A stretch of DNA of 64,000 nt from Streptomyces sp. NRRL F-5122. GTDB taxonomy: Bacteria > Actinomycetota > Actinomycetes > Streptomycetales > Streptomycetaceae. The notes beneath the pieces are model-generated. The model was given only the letters and a program-made list of their open reading frames with translations. It was not told the DNA's origin and ran no database searches. The stretch spans positions 85,449 through 149,448 of the forward strand of contig NZ_LMWH01000105.1 of assembly GCF_001507435.1 (NCBI RefSeq). The letters run 5' to 3'. Made by a program: the position numbers and the translations under genes. This document shows, piece after piece, positions 17,461 through 25,797 of the stretch (the stretch's first letter is position 1; every line of letters starts with the position of its first letter).

Positions 17461-19763
17461 GCAACGAAGCCGCCACCGCGACCACCGCGGAGGCCGCACC
17501 GGCCCCCGAGCCGCTGCCGCACGGCCTGGGCGCCTCCCTGCCGTCCACCGACGCCGGGGCGAAGACCGAGGGCACCTTCCCGTACGCGGCCGATCTGTGG
17601 GCCGAGGGACTGCTGTGGGCCGCCGTGCTGCGCTCGCCGCATCCGCGCGCGCGGATCCTGTCCATCGACACCAGCCACGCGCGCGAGATGCAGGGTGTGC
17701 GGGCCGTGGTCACCCACGAGGACATTCCCGGCGAGGCTGTCCACGGACGGGGCACGGCCGACCGGCCCGTGTTCGCCTCCGAGGTCGTACGTCACCACGG
17801 GGAGGCCATCGCGGCGGTCGCCGCCGACCACCCCGACACCGCACGCATGGCCGCCGCCGCCGTCATCGTCGAGTACGAGGTGCTCGACCCGGTGACCGAT
17901 CCCGAACAGGCCTTCGACTCCGAGCCGCTGCACCCCGACGGCAACCTGATCCGCCACATCCCTTTGCGCCACGGCGACCCCGACGCGCTCGGCGAGATCG
18001 TCGTCGAGGGCCTGTACCGCATCGGCCGCCAGGACCCCGCCCCGATCGGTGCGGAGGCGGGTCTCGCCGTGCCCCGGCCCGACGGCGGGGTCGAGTTGTA
18101 CATCGCCTCCACCGACCCGCACACCGACCGCGACCGCGCGGCCGCGGTCTACGGCCTCGAGCCCGAGCGGGTGAAGGTCGTCGTCACCGGCGTGCCCGGC
18201 GCCAGCGCGGACCGCGAGGACCAGGGCTTCCAACTGCCGCTCGGACTGCTCGCCCTGAAGACGGGGTGCCCGGTCAAGCTGACCGCGACGCGCGAGGAAT
18301 CCTTCCTGGGGCACGTCCACCGCCACCCCACCCTTCTGCGCTACCGCCACCACGCGGACGCCGAGGGCAATCTGGTGAAGGTCGAGGCGCAGATCCTGCT
18401 GGACGCCGGCGCCTACGCGGACACGTCCTCGGAAGCGCTCGCCGCGGCGGTCTCCTTCGCCTGCGGCCCCTACGTCGTACCGAACGCCTTCATCGAGGGC
18501 TGGGCCGTGCGCACCAACAACCCGCCGTCGGGCCATGTGCGCGGCGAGGGCGCGATGCAGGTGTGCGCCGCCTACGAGGCCCAGATGGACAAGCTGGCCA
18601 AGAAGCTCGGGCTCGACCCGGCCGAACTGCGGTTGCGCAACGTCATGGCCACGGGCGACATCCTGCCCACCGGCCAGACCGTGACCTGCCCGGCACCCGT
18701 CGCCGAGCTGCTCGAGGCGGTCAGGGACCACCCGCTGCCCGCGCTCCCCAAGGACACCCCCGAGGACGAGTGGCTGCTGCCCGGCGGCCCCGAGGGCGCG
18801 GGCGAACCCGGTGCCGTGCGGCGCGGTGTCGGCTACAGCATCGGCATGGTGCACATGCTCGGCGCGGAGGGCGCGGACGAGGTCTCCACGGCCACGGTGA
18901 AGGTGCAGGACGGGGTGGCGACGGTGCTGTGCGCCGCCGTCGAGACCGGCCAGGGCTTCACCACGCTGGCCCGGCAGATCGTCCAGGAAACGCTCGGTAT
19001 CGACGAGGTGCACGTGGCACCGGTCGACACGGACCAGCCGTCGGCAGGGGCCGGCTGCCGGGGCCGCCACACCTGGGTGTCCGGCGGCGCCGTGGAGCGT
19101 GCCGCCAAGATGGTCCGTACCCAGCTGCTGCAGCCCCTGGCGCACAAGTTCGGCATGTCGACCGAACTGCTCCAGATCACCGACGGCAAGATCACCTCGT
19201 ACGACGGGGTGCTGTCGACCACCGTCACGGAGGCGATGGACGGCAAGGAGCTGTGGGCCACGGCGCAGTGCCGCCCGCATCCGACGGAGCCGTTGAACGA
19301 GACCGGCCAGGGCGACGCCTTCGTGGGGCTCGCGTTCTGCGCGATCCGCGCGGTGGTGGACGTGGACATCGAGATCGGCTCGGTGCGGGTCGTGGAACTG
19401 GCCCTCGCCCAGGACGTCGGCCGGGTGCTGAACCCGGCGCAGCTCGTCGCGCGCGTGGAGGCGGGCGTCACCCAGGGTGTGGGCATCGCGCTCACCGAGA
19501 ACCTGCGCACGGCCCGCGGACTGGTCCGCCACCCCGATCTGACGGGCTACTCCCTGCCGACGGCGCTGGACGCGCCCGACATCCGGATCGTCAAGCTCGT
19601 CGAGGAACGGGACGTGGTCGCGCCCTTCGGTGCGAAGTCGGTCAGCGCGGTGCCGGTGGTCACCTCCCCGGCGGCCATCGCGTCCGCGGTGCGGGCGGCG
19701 ACCGGCCGCCCGGTCAACCGCCTGCCGATCCGACCTCAGGCTGCCGTGGTGACGGGGCAGTGA
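17457..19763 (+). CDS. Molybdopterin-binding subunit, xanthine dehydrogenase family, catalytic Glu absent
   Basis: A 768-residue large subunit of the molybdenum hydroxylase family. It keeps the overall fold: AADLWAEGLLWAAVLRSPHPRARI, VRGEGAMQ in place of the FRGxGxPQ substrate loop, ETGQGFTTLARQIVQETLGI, and LAQDVGRVLNPAQLVARVEAGVTQG. Two hallmark sites are altered. The GGGFGGK cofactor motif is replaced by PGASADREDQGFQ. The C-terminal GVGEPP motif, with its catalytic base Glu, is replaced by SVSAVP near residue 729. Either it uses unusual chemistry or it is not a classical hydroxylase. It overlaps both neighbours by GTGA. Confidence 0.88.
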   Translation: MSNEAATATTAEAAPAPEPLPHGLGASLPSTDAGAKTEGTFPYAADLWAEGLLWAAVLRSPHPRARILSIDTSHAREMQGVRAVVTHEDIPGEAVHGRGTADRPVFASEVVRHHGEAIAAVAADHPDTARMAAAAVIVEYEVLDPVTDPEQAFDSEPLHPDGNLIRHIPLRHGDPDALGEIVVEGLYRIGRQDPAPIGAEAGLAVPRPDGGVELYIASTDPHTDRDRAAAVYGLEPERVKVVVTGVPGASADREDQGFQLPLGLLALKTGCPVKLTATREESFLGHVHRHPTLLRYRHHADAEGNLVKVEAQILLDAGAYADTSSEALAAAVSFACGPYVVPNAFIEGWAVRTNNPPSGHVRGEGAMQVCAAYEAQMDKLAKKLGLDPAELRLRNVMATGDILPTGQTVTCPAPVAELLEAVRDHPLPALPKDTPEDEWLLPGGPEGAGEPGAVRRGVGYSIGMVHMLGAEGADEVSTATVKVQDGVATVLCAAVETGQGFTTLARQIVQETLGIDEVHVAPVDTDQPSAGAGCRGRHTWVSGGAVERAAKMVRTQLLQPLAHKFGMSTELLQITDGKITSYDGVLSTTVTEAMDGKELWATAQCRPHPTEPLNETGQGDAFVGLAFCAIRAVVDVDIEIGSVRVVELALAQDVGRVLNPAQLVARVEAGVTQGVGIALTENLRTARGLVRHPDLTGYSLPTALDAPDIRIVKLVEERDVVAPFGAKSVSAVPVVTSPAAIASAVRAATGRPVNRLPIRPQAAVVTGQ

Positions 19764-19924
19764 GCACCGGAGAGGGCGCGGACGACCCGGGCCCCGCTAC
19801 CCCGTCGTCGGACCAGGAGCAGCGCTACGAGCCCGCGCCCGCGATCGGGAAGCTCCTGGGCTGGGTCCTCCTCTTCGTGCTCGCCGCGATCGTCGTCGTG
19901 CTGGGCGGCGTGTACTTCACCTGA
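19760..19924 (+). CDS. Small single-pass membrane protein coupled to the Mo-enzyme operon
   Basis: A 54-residue protein starting at GTG 19760, overlapping the stop of the Mo subunit (GTGA). The N-terminal half is acidic and Pro/Ser-rich; the C-terminal half is one hydrophobic helix (GKLLGWVLLFVLAAIVVVLGG). I do not recognise it. Its position and coupling suggest it is made with the three enzyme subunits, perhaps as a membrane anchor. Confidence 0.75.
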   Translation: MSTGEGADDPGPATPSSDQEQRYEPAPAIGKLLGWVLLFVLAAIVVVLGGVYFT

Positions 19925-20110
19925 CGGACCCCGGCCGGTGGACGGTCCTCGGTGTGGTTCTTGTCACGAGTCCGTGGTGAACGGCGGGGACGCGCCGCAA
20001 ATCCGGCGGCGTTGTCAGTGCGGCGGCGTATGGTTTTCGGCGTCGGGGGAGAGGCGCTCCAAGAAGATCGACCACGCGAGCGCTCCGGGAACGAAGTACG
20101 CGGGGGAACA

Positions 20111-21277
20111 ATGGACTTGAGCGACGTCGGCAGCGTGATCACGCTGGCCGGGACGGACCTCGATCCGTACATCACGCACGCGGAGACGCGGCGCCTGCTG
20201 ACGGGGGCGGGAGTGCCTTCCGGCAGCTCCCTGCTGGGGTTCGGGCCGCTGTGCGAGCGGCCCGCGCTGCGGCGGGTGGCCGAGCTGGTGGACGACGCGG
20301 AGAAGCTCGCCGAGGAGCTGCGTGACCAGCTGGTCATAGGGGCACTGCGCACCGTCGACCGCGACCTGGAGTCCCTCGTGCTGAACGGCGCCACGGGCGA
20401 GGTCTCCACGACATACGTCCACCCGCGCCATCCCGGCCTGATGGACCTGTCGCCGCTCGCCCCCTCGCTGGAGGTGCTGCTGCGGTTCGCCGCGGTCACC
20501 GACGAACTGGTCACCTCCCGGGGCCGGTTCGCCTCGCACGGGTACGGCGCCAAGGCGGTGGCGCAGGCCTCCGAGCGGCTGGCGGCGGTGTTCGCCGAGG
20601 ATGCGGGGGACGACCCCGCGCCGTACTGGCGGATGGCCGCGCTGATCCGTCCGCTGGCCCGGATCGCCCGTCCCGGTACGGGACTTGCGCTCGACCTGCC
20701 CTCGCGGCTGCTGGACGAGGAGTTCGGCTCCGCCTCGATCGTGCGTTTCGAGGACGTCGACTTCCCCGGAAAGCTCACGCACGAGCCGACCCGCCGCTTC
20801 CTGCGTGAGGTCGGCCTGCCGGAGAACGGCTACTGGTACGAACTCGACACGGACGTGCCGCTGCCGACCCTGGCCGAGTACTACGCGGACGAGGACCGCG
20901 GCCCCGCGGACGAACTCCCGCCCGAGGCCGACCGTTTGATACGTCTCGGTTATCTCCTGGAGGACACGAGCCTGGTGCTGGACGGCTCCACCGGAGCGGT
21001 GCTGTGCTGGAGCGAGCCCGACGCCACGCTGCGCCCGCTCAACGCGGACATCTCCACCCTGGCCTTCACGGTCTGGCTGGTGCACCGCGAGAAGGCACTG
21101 GACGCGGAGCACGATCTGACGGACGCCTACGAGCAGCTGGCCGCGACGATGGCGGAGACCCTCGCCGCGGTCGACCCGATCGCCTGCGACCCGACCCCGA
21201 GGACGCCGCAGGACGACGGCTGGCGCTACTGGCCCGAGGCCTTCGAGGACCAGGCGGGCGGCGGACTGTACGCCTAG
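20111..21277 (+). CDS. SUKH-4 family immunity-type protein, two domains
   Basis: A 388-residue cytoplasmic protein that I recognise as SUKH-4-like. It shows two related halves: ETRRLLTGAGVPSGSSLLGFG near residue 20 and PTRRFLREVGLPENGYWYELD near 230, each followed by a strand-rich stretch and ending around a conserved WSEPD-like segment. SUKH domains are best known as immunity proteins against contact-dependent toxins, but many are orphans. No toxin gene lies next to this one. The start ATG has GGGGGA before it. Confidence 0.8.
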   Translation: MDLSDVGSVITLAGTDLDPYITHAETRRLLTGAGVPSGSSLLGFGPLCERPALRRVAELVDDAEKLAEELRDQLVIGALRTVDRDLESLVLNGATGEVSTTYVHPRHPGLMDLSPLAPSLEVLLRFAAVTDELVTSRGRFASHGYGAKAVAQASERLAAVFAEDAGDDPAPYWRMAALIRPLARIARPGTGLALDLPSRLLDEEFGSASIVRFEDVDFPGKLTHEPTRRFLREVGLPENGYWYELDTDVPLPTLAEYYADEDRGPADELPPEADRLIRLGYLLEDTSLVLDGSTGAVLCWSEPDATLRPLNADISTLAFTVWLVHREKALDAEHDLTDAYEQLAATMAETLAAVDPIACDPTPRTPQDDGWRYWPEAFEDQAGGGLYA

Positions 21278-21339
21278 GGTCCGTCGTTCGGACCGAACCG
21301 GCGTCGGGTCGGCTGAAGGGCGCGGTCTCTCAGCCGACC
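21278..21339. terminator. Two hairpins between convergent SUKH-4 and fmdA
   Basis: The first is at 21278-21294 (ggtccg / cggacc); the second is a 10-bp perfect repeat at 21307-21339 (ggtcggctga / tcagccgacc). Together they probably terminate both converging transcripts. Confidence 0.65.
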
Positions 21340-21433
21340 TGATCCAGACGACGGCTCGGGCCCCGGTGCGACCGTGTCGGCGTGAGTCGCCCGCCCCCGA
21401 AGCAGGCGGTGCGGGGGCGGGGACGTCGCCCGG

Positions 21434-22684
21434 TCAGATGGTGGTCAGGGCGCACTGGCCGCGGTCGGCCGTCGCCGGGCCGGCGGCGGAGGGCCGGATC
21501 TCGAAGTCGAACATCGCGGTGGGGACGTACAGCGAGCAGCACGCGTTGGGGACGTCGACGATGCCGCTGATGCGTCCCTCGACGGGCGCGGAGCCGAGCA
21601 GCAGGTACGCCTGCTCCCCGCTGTAGCCGAACCTCTTGAAGTACTCGACCGCGTTGAGACAGGCACGGCGATAGGCCAGCGTCGCGTCCAGGTAGTAGTT
21701 CGTGTCGGTGTCGTGGTCGACGGAGATTCCGATGAAGGTGAGGAACTCCGTGTACCGCGGCTCGACGTTGCCCGGGATGAACACCGGGTTGGTCGAGATG
21801 CCGTACTTCTCCATGCCGCCCTTGATCAGGTCGACGTGGAAGTCGATGAAGCCGCCCATCTCGATGGCGCCGCAGAAGGTGATCTCTCCGTCGCCCTGAC
21901 TGAAGTGCAGATCGCCTCCCGAGAGCTTGGCGTCCTTGACGTGCACAGGGAAGAACACCCGCGAACCGCGCGTGAAGTTCTTGATGTCCTGGTTGCCGCC
22001 GTTCTCACGGGCCGGAACCGTACGGGCGCCCTCCGCGGCGATGCGCGCGGCGAGGTCGCCGGTGGCCGTGCCGGCGAGCGCGTTGGTGCCTTCCGGCGGC
22101 AGCGCGAGGGGCGGGACCCGGTTCGGGTCGGCGTCGATCAGCGCCTGCTCACGTGTGTTCCATTGGGCGAGCATCTCGGACGACGGCGCCGTTCCGAACA
22201 GCCCGGGGTGGGTGATGCCGGTGAAGCGGATACCGGGCAGATGACGGGACGTGGCCTGCTGCCCGTGGAAGTCCCAAATCGCCTTGTAGGCGTCCGGGTA
22301 GTAGTCGGTCAGGAAGCCGCCACCGTTGGCCTTGGCGAAGATGCCGGTGTAGCCCCAGTTCTGGCCCGCCGCATCCCCGGTCTGCTGCGGCACGGGGCCG
22401 AGGTCGAGGATGTCGACGACGAGCAGGTCGCCGGGTTCGGCGCCCTCCACGCCGATCGGGCCGCTGAGCATGTGAGGGATGGTCAGGTCGATGTCGCGCA
22501 CATCGTCGGCGGTGTCGTTGTTGCCGATCTGGCAGTCGGTCCAGTCACGGCACTCCATGCGGAACTCCGCTCCCGGCTTCACCATGGCGACGTTGGGGAT
22601 GTCCGGGTGCCACCTGTTGTGTCCGGGCACGTCCTGGTCACGCATCGACTTGCTCTGGTCCACACTGAATACGACTTCGGGCAT
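21434..22684 (-). CDS. fmdA: Formamidase / acetamidase FmdA
   Basis: A 416-residue amide hydrolase of the FmdA/AmdA family, which releases ammonia from formamide or acetamide. Family signatures: MPEVVFSVDQSKSM, GHNRWHPDIP, VDILDLGP, GGNQDIKNF, then HFSQGDGEITFCGAIEM, with His/Asp/Glu residues expected at the metal site. It is the third gene of a minus-strand operon with amiS and fmdB, giving uptake plus hydrolysis of small amides as a nitrogen source. GAGAGG precedes the ATG. Confidence 0.94.
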   Translation of the reverse strand: MPEVVFSVDQSKSMRDQDVPGHNRWHPDIPNVAMVKPGAEFRMECRDWTDCQIGNNDTADDVRDIDLTIPHMLSGPIGVEGAEPGDLLVVDILDLGPVPQQTGDAAGQNWGYTGIFAKANGGGFLTDYYPDAYKAIWDFHGQQATSRHLPGIRFTGITHPGLFGTAPSSEMLAQWNTREQALIDADPNRVPPLALPPEGTNALAGTATGDLAARIAAEGARTVPARENGGNQDIKNFTRGSRVFFPVHVKDAKLSGGDLHFSQGDGEITFCGAIEMGGFIDFHVDLIKGGMEKYGISTNPVFIPGNVEPRYTEFLTFIGISVDHDTDTNYYLDATLAYRRACLNAVEYFKRFGYSGEQAYLLLGSAPVEGRISGIVDVPNACCSLYVPTAMFDFEIRPSAAGPATADRGQCALTTI

Positions 22685-22708
22685 GACAGCCTCTCATTTC
22701 AGATCCGG

Positions 22709-23344
22709 TCAGGACGGTGTGCCCGTACCTCCGGTCGATCCGGCCGGAACCGGTTGCCGTGATTTCCTGGTGAGCGGCCACAGCGCCGCGAACACGACGA
22801 CCCCGAAGGCCCCGAGAGCGATGGCGATCTCCGTGGTGTGCTTCCAGTAACCGGAAAGCAGCAGCGCCGCGGGAATGACTCCGGTGACCCAGCCCTCGAT
22901 CGCCGTCACCCAGCCGACATAGTCGGACAGTGGCACTTTTCTGAGGCCGAGCAACAGGAAGAACAGGAACCAGAGGAAGGCCCAGTAGAGCCAGATGACT
23001 CCGAACGGATAGTCCTTGAGCAGGTGGAAATTGGCGAACGAATACCCGAGGGCGACGATCGCGACGAAGAGGGAGTAGTAGCCGACACAGATGTTGTCGA
23101 TGTCCGCGAGCAGGACGATGCCCACGTAAAGGTATGTGAATCCGAACAGGTAGATCCCGGACGCTGCCAGGATCTTCATCTGGTCGTCGCCGGCCGTGAA
23201 GATGAGATAGGTCGGTGTCAGTACCTGCAATGCCCCCACGAAGAGGTTGAAGACCGCCGCGGACTTGGGGTCGACCCTCCCGAGCAGCAACAGCCCGTTC
23301 ATGAACAGCACCGCGCCGACAAAGAGCAGTCCCACGTTGCTCAC
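22709..23344 (-). CDS. amiS: AmiS/UreI family amide channel
   Basis: A 211-residue polytopic membrane protein with six to seven helices from MSNVGLLFVGAVLFMNGLLLLG to LGAFGVVVFAALWPLT. The AmiS/UreI family conducts urea or short-chain amides. The segment GIYLFGFTYLYVGI is typical. It sits between fmdB and fmdA, so it most likely admits formamide or acetamide. Confidence 0.93.
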   Translation of the reverse strand: MSNVGLLFVGAVLFMNGLLLLGRVDPKSAAVFNLFVGALQVLTPTYLIFTAGDDQMKILAASGIYLFGFTYLYVGIVLLADIDNICVGYYSLFVAIVALGYSFANFHLLKDYPFGVIWLYWAFLWFLFFLLLGLRKVPLSDYVGWVTAIEGWVTGVIPAALLLSGYWKHTTEIAIALGAFGVVVFAALWPLTRKSRQPVPAGSTGGTGTPS

Positions 23345-23395
23345 GGGGACGCACCTCCTCGGTCCGCGCGGGGCGGGATCGCCCGCAACCCGCCC

Positions 23396-23674
23396 TCAGG
23401 GTCGCGGCAACCGCGACAACGCGGGGTGCGGGCGCCGGACCGGCACCCGGCCCCGCGGCACTTCGGACACGACTTCCGGAGCCTCGCGGGACTGCTCCTG
23501 CCGGTCGTGCAGGGCGGCGACCGCGTGCGGGGTCGTCGCGAGGCCGGGCGAGGTGAACACACGTCGTGCGGTGCCCGAGCATGCAGGGCAGCCGTGAACA
23601 GGGGGCGCAGTCCCGATCGCCATTTTCACGTCGAAGGGCCCGCAACGGCTGCAAAGGTATTCGTAGGTTGCCAT
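23396..23674 (-). CDS. fmdB: FmdB-type zinc ribbon protein
   Basis: A 92-residue protein starting MATYEYLCSRCGPFDVKMAIG, with a second pair GCPACSG: the FmdB zinc ribbon (CxxC...CxxC). FmdB in Methylophilus is thought to regulate formamidase expression. Residues after ~45 are divergent and basic. CGGAG precedes ATG 23674. It is first in the amide operon. Confidence 0.88.
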   Translation of the reverse strand: MATYEYLCSRCGPFDVKMAIGTAPPVHGCPACSGTARRVFTSPGLATTPHAVAALHDRQEQSREAPEVVSEVPRGRVPVRRPHPALSRLPRP

Positions 23675-24147
23675 CACCACTCCGCATGTCGGCGGACGCC
23701 GGTCAACCCGAGGGCGTGGCCGGCATTCGCCCGCGCCCACATCCCAGTGTTGCTCTCTTTTCAAGTGGACGACTCGCTTATCCATGCGTCAAGTGGAGAG
23801 CGCAAGGGCCACTTGAGGGCATTGCGGCGACCGCTCGAAGCCGACCGGAAATCAAGATCACCGGTGCGGGCCGGTTCGGTTGCCGTCTGCGGGGAAAGGT
23901 CACCGAGGATCTTCGCCGTGATCGTCTTCCCTTGACCGGGCGCCGGGGTCCGGGTCGGCCCACCCTTATGGTGCCGAGCGCGGATTGCGGGTTCGGGTCT
24001 GCTGTGAGTCGACTCACGCCGAATTCGCTGGACGGTTTCGATCCGGACCCTTAAGTTCCGTAAACAGGTCATTTTTTTCTTATGCGGAGGCACCGGCGCC
24101 GCGCATGCCGTCGTGCGAGAAAAGGCGAACGCCGGAAGGGCGGATCA
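23675..24147. promoter_or_regulatory. Divergent intergenic region of the amide operon, with a 14-bp palindrome
   Basis: No gene is seen in 473 bases. A perfect palindrome GTGAGTCGACTCAC lies at 24004-24017, a good candidate operator for fmdB-amiS-fmdA or for the gene at 24148. AT-rich DNA (a run of seven T) at 24070-24080, unusual for this genome, may be promoter DNA. Confidence 0.55.
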
Positions 24148-24579
24148 GTGAGCAATATGGACGCCGTATGGGTACGTGGCGTGAACGGCATTCAATTGCA
24201 TCACGTGACCGACCTTCAGGACGCCGGCAGGTTTCTCGGCAACGCGGCGATGGCCCTGCGTGCCGCGCACGTGAGGACCGGCGCCGAGCGGTACTCCGGC
24301 CTGGCCGCCGAGCTGAAGAGCCTGGTGGAGCGAGTGCGGGAGCTCGAGGACGAGGCGAGGTCGACCATGCACGACCTGCACGCCACCGACCCCGAGCGCT
24401 TCGCCCGCTGCCGGGACGGTCACGAGCCGTGGCCCGGCGAGATCCCGGCCGGGTTCATCCCGCGTCACACCTGCAAGGACGAGTGCCTCTACCACGACCG
24501 CGGCGTCGTCGAGGCCCTGATGCAGTGCACCTGCGGCCGCCCGCCGTGCCGGGCATGTGAGATCGGCGGCAAGCTCTGA
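24148..24579 (+). CDS. Uncharacterised protein with Cys-rich C-terminus
   Basis: A 143-residue protein that I do not recognise. Residues ~20-75 are helical (AGRFLGNAAMALRAAH, ELKSLVERVRELEDEARS; probable coiled coil). The C-terminus has HTCKDECLYHDRG, then CTCGRPPCRAC, spacing that could bind one or two metal ions. GTG 24148 follows GGAAGGG. It is the last chromosomal gene before the tRNA-Cys element and ends in a strong hairpin. Confidence 0.82.
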   Translation: MSNMDAVWVRGVNGIQLHHVTDLQDAGRFLGNAAMALRAAHVRTGAERYSGLAAELKSLVERVRELEDEARSTMHDLHATDPERFARCRDGHEPWPGEIPAGFIPRHTCKDECLYHDRGVVEALMQCTCGRPPCRACEIGGKL

Positions 24580-24594
24580 GAAACCGGAGCGCGG

Positions 24595-24620
24595 GGCGGC
24601 ACCCTTCCTAGGGTGCCGCC
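24595..24620 (+). terminator. Terminator, similar to one at the other end of the element
   Basis: A perfect 11-bp stem (ggcggcaccct) with a tcct loop, then ctctccgtttt. The hairpin, its T-run and the following ~60 bases resemble 28632-28723. Confidence 0.8.
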
Positions 24621-24644
24621 TCTCCGTTTTCCGGGTCCGGCGGC

Positions 24645-24682
24645 AGAGGCCGCGGCGGGGACCGAACCCGCGTAACTCGCTT
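24645..24682 (-). other. Left attachment-site remnant: 3' half of tRNA-Cys
   Basis: These 38 bases match 28686-28723 of the intact tRNA-Cys gene at 35 positions, with 20 in a row identical (24663-24682). Only the T-arm, acceptor 3' strand and part of the anticodon stem are present, so no tRNA can form. This is the pattern left when an integrase inserts at the 3' half of a tRNA gene. Confidence 0.8.
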
Positions 24683-24798
24683 GTCGTCAGGCCCGTTGTC
24701 TGTGGCCCGCGGCATGATGCGGGGCATGTGACGGCCCGTCCGACCGGGAGTCTTCGAGGCCGTCGGCCACAAGGGGAGGGGTGCCGTGCGCAGGCCGG

Positions 24799-24966
24799 TC
24801 AGGTGGGGTTGTCGAAGAGGCGGCTCGCTTCGCGGATCTTGTCGCGGGTGGCGCCGAGTTTTTCCAGGGTGGCGACGGCTACGCCGTCGGTGAGCAGGCC
24901 GTACAGCAGGCGCTCTGTGCCTGCTTCGGCGAGCCCGTCGGCTTGCGCGGCTTCAAGCGCGGCGGA
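24799..24966 (-). pseudogene. Clp_N-domain protein, C-terminal fragment
   Basis: The minus-strand frame reads ALEAAQADGLAEAGTERLLYGLL and ends KLGATRDKIREASRLFDNPT then stop. The GTERLLYGLL core is the Clp N-terminal repeat found in many stand-alone Streptomyces proteins. An in-frame stop lies just 5' of about 24966, where sequence on the other strand becomes integrase. The gene therefore lacks its start and first half. Confidence 0.6.
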
Positions 24967-24967
24967 C

Positions 24968-25205
24968 GTTGACCTGCTGCGGTCTCACAACAAGGCGCAG
25001 CAAGCGGAGCGGGAGACCGCCGGGAGCCACTGGGTGGAAAGTGGTTTGGTGTTCCCGGACGAGCACGGCCGTAGCCCGTCCCACCGCCGGGACTGGGCTG
25101 AGTGGAAGGCCTTGCTGACCGAGGCGAACGTCCGTGACGGGCGACTACACGATGCGCGCCACACAGCCGCCACGGTTCTGCTGATCCTGGGTGTCCCTGA
25201 GCGAG
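24968..25205 (+). pseudogene. Tyrosine integrase fragment
   Basis: About 79 residues from the catalytic domain of a phage/ICE-type tyrosine recombinase: DLLRSHNKAQQAERETAG, GLVFPDEHGRSPSH, DWAEWKALLTEANVRDGR, then the HxxR box LHDARHTAATVLLILGVPE. The N-terminal half and the final segment with the catalytic tyrosine are missing; the frame runs on into unrelated sequence. It is almost certainly the relic of the enzyme that inserted the element. Confidence 0.8.
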
Positions 25206-25797
25206 GTCCCGCGCCACCCGCATGGCTGCCACGGTTCGCGGCCCCGAAACTGCCGGGTCAGGATGGGCTCGACCCCGCGCCCTGGCATCCCCCTCAGCTC
25301 AGGTCGCAGGAAGTCGAGGCACGCCTCCCACCCATCCGGATGCGCAGCACCACATCGAGTGGGAGGCGCGCTCGCGTGGTCGAGATGCACCGGAACGCTG
25401 ACAGCGTCACATTTGATCTATTGGGAAGGTGTCCCAGGTCGGCTGGGACTTCCAGGCAGCCCGTGCTCCTGGGGTGCCGCCGTAGCGGGCTCATGGGCCC
25501 GCGCCGAAAAGTACAAGTTGCGCTGACCGTGGCCTGGCGCACGGTGCCGGTGTCCATGCTGTTCCACCTGCCAGCTACACCCTCGATGTCCGCGCAACGC
25601 ATCACGCCCCCCGCACGAGCCACGCAGTGTGGGGGGCGTTTCAGCAGGCCAAGGGCTGCCGAGGTCGAGACGGGCCGCCTGCGCGCCTCACTTGCCCGCA
25701 CCCGTTCACGGTGTGACCGTGAGACGGATCCTGCTTGCCTGGCCCAAAGGCGGACAGACGATTCGTGAAATGCCGATCCCCTTACCGCGAAGGCAAT
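25206..25797. other. Non-coding relic DNA inside the element
   Basis: No gene is supported on either strand across ~590 bases. The frames present lack Streptomyces codon bias. It contains one terminator-like hairpin at 25604-25639 (acgccccccgcac against gtgtggggggcgt, one wobble pair). Confidence 0.5.
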
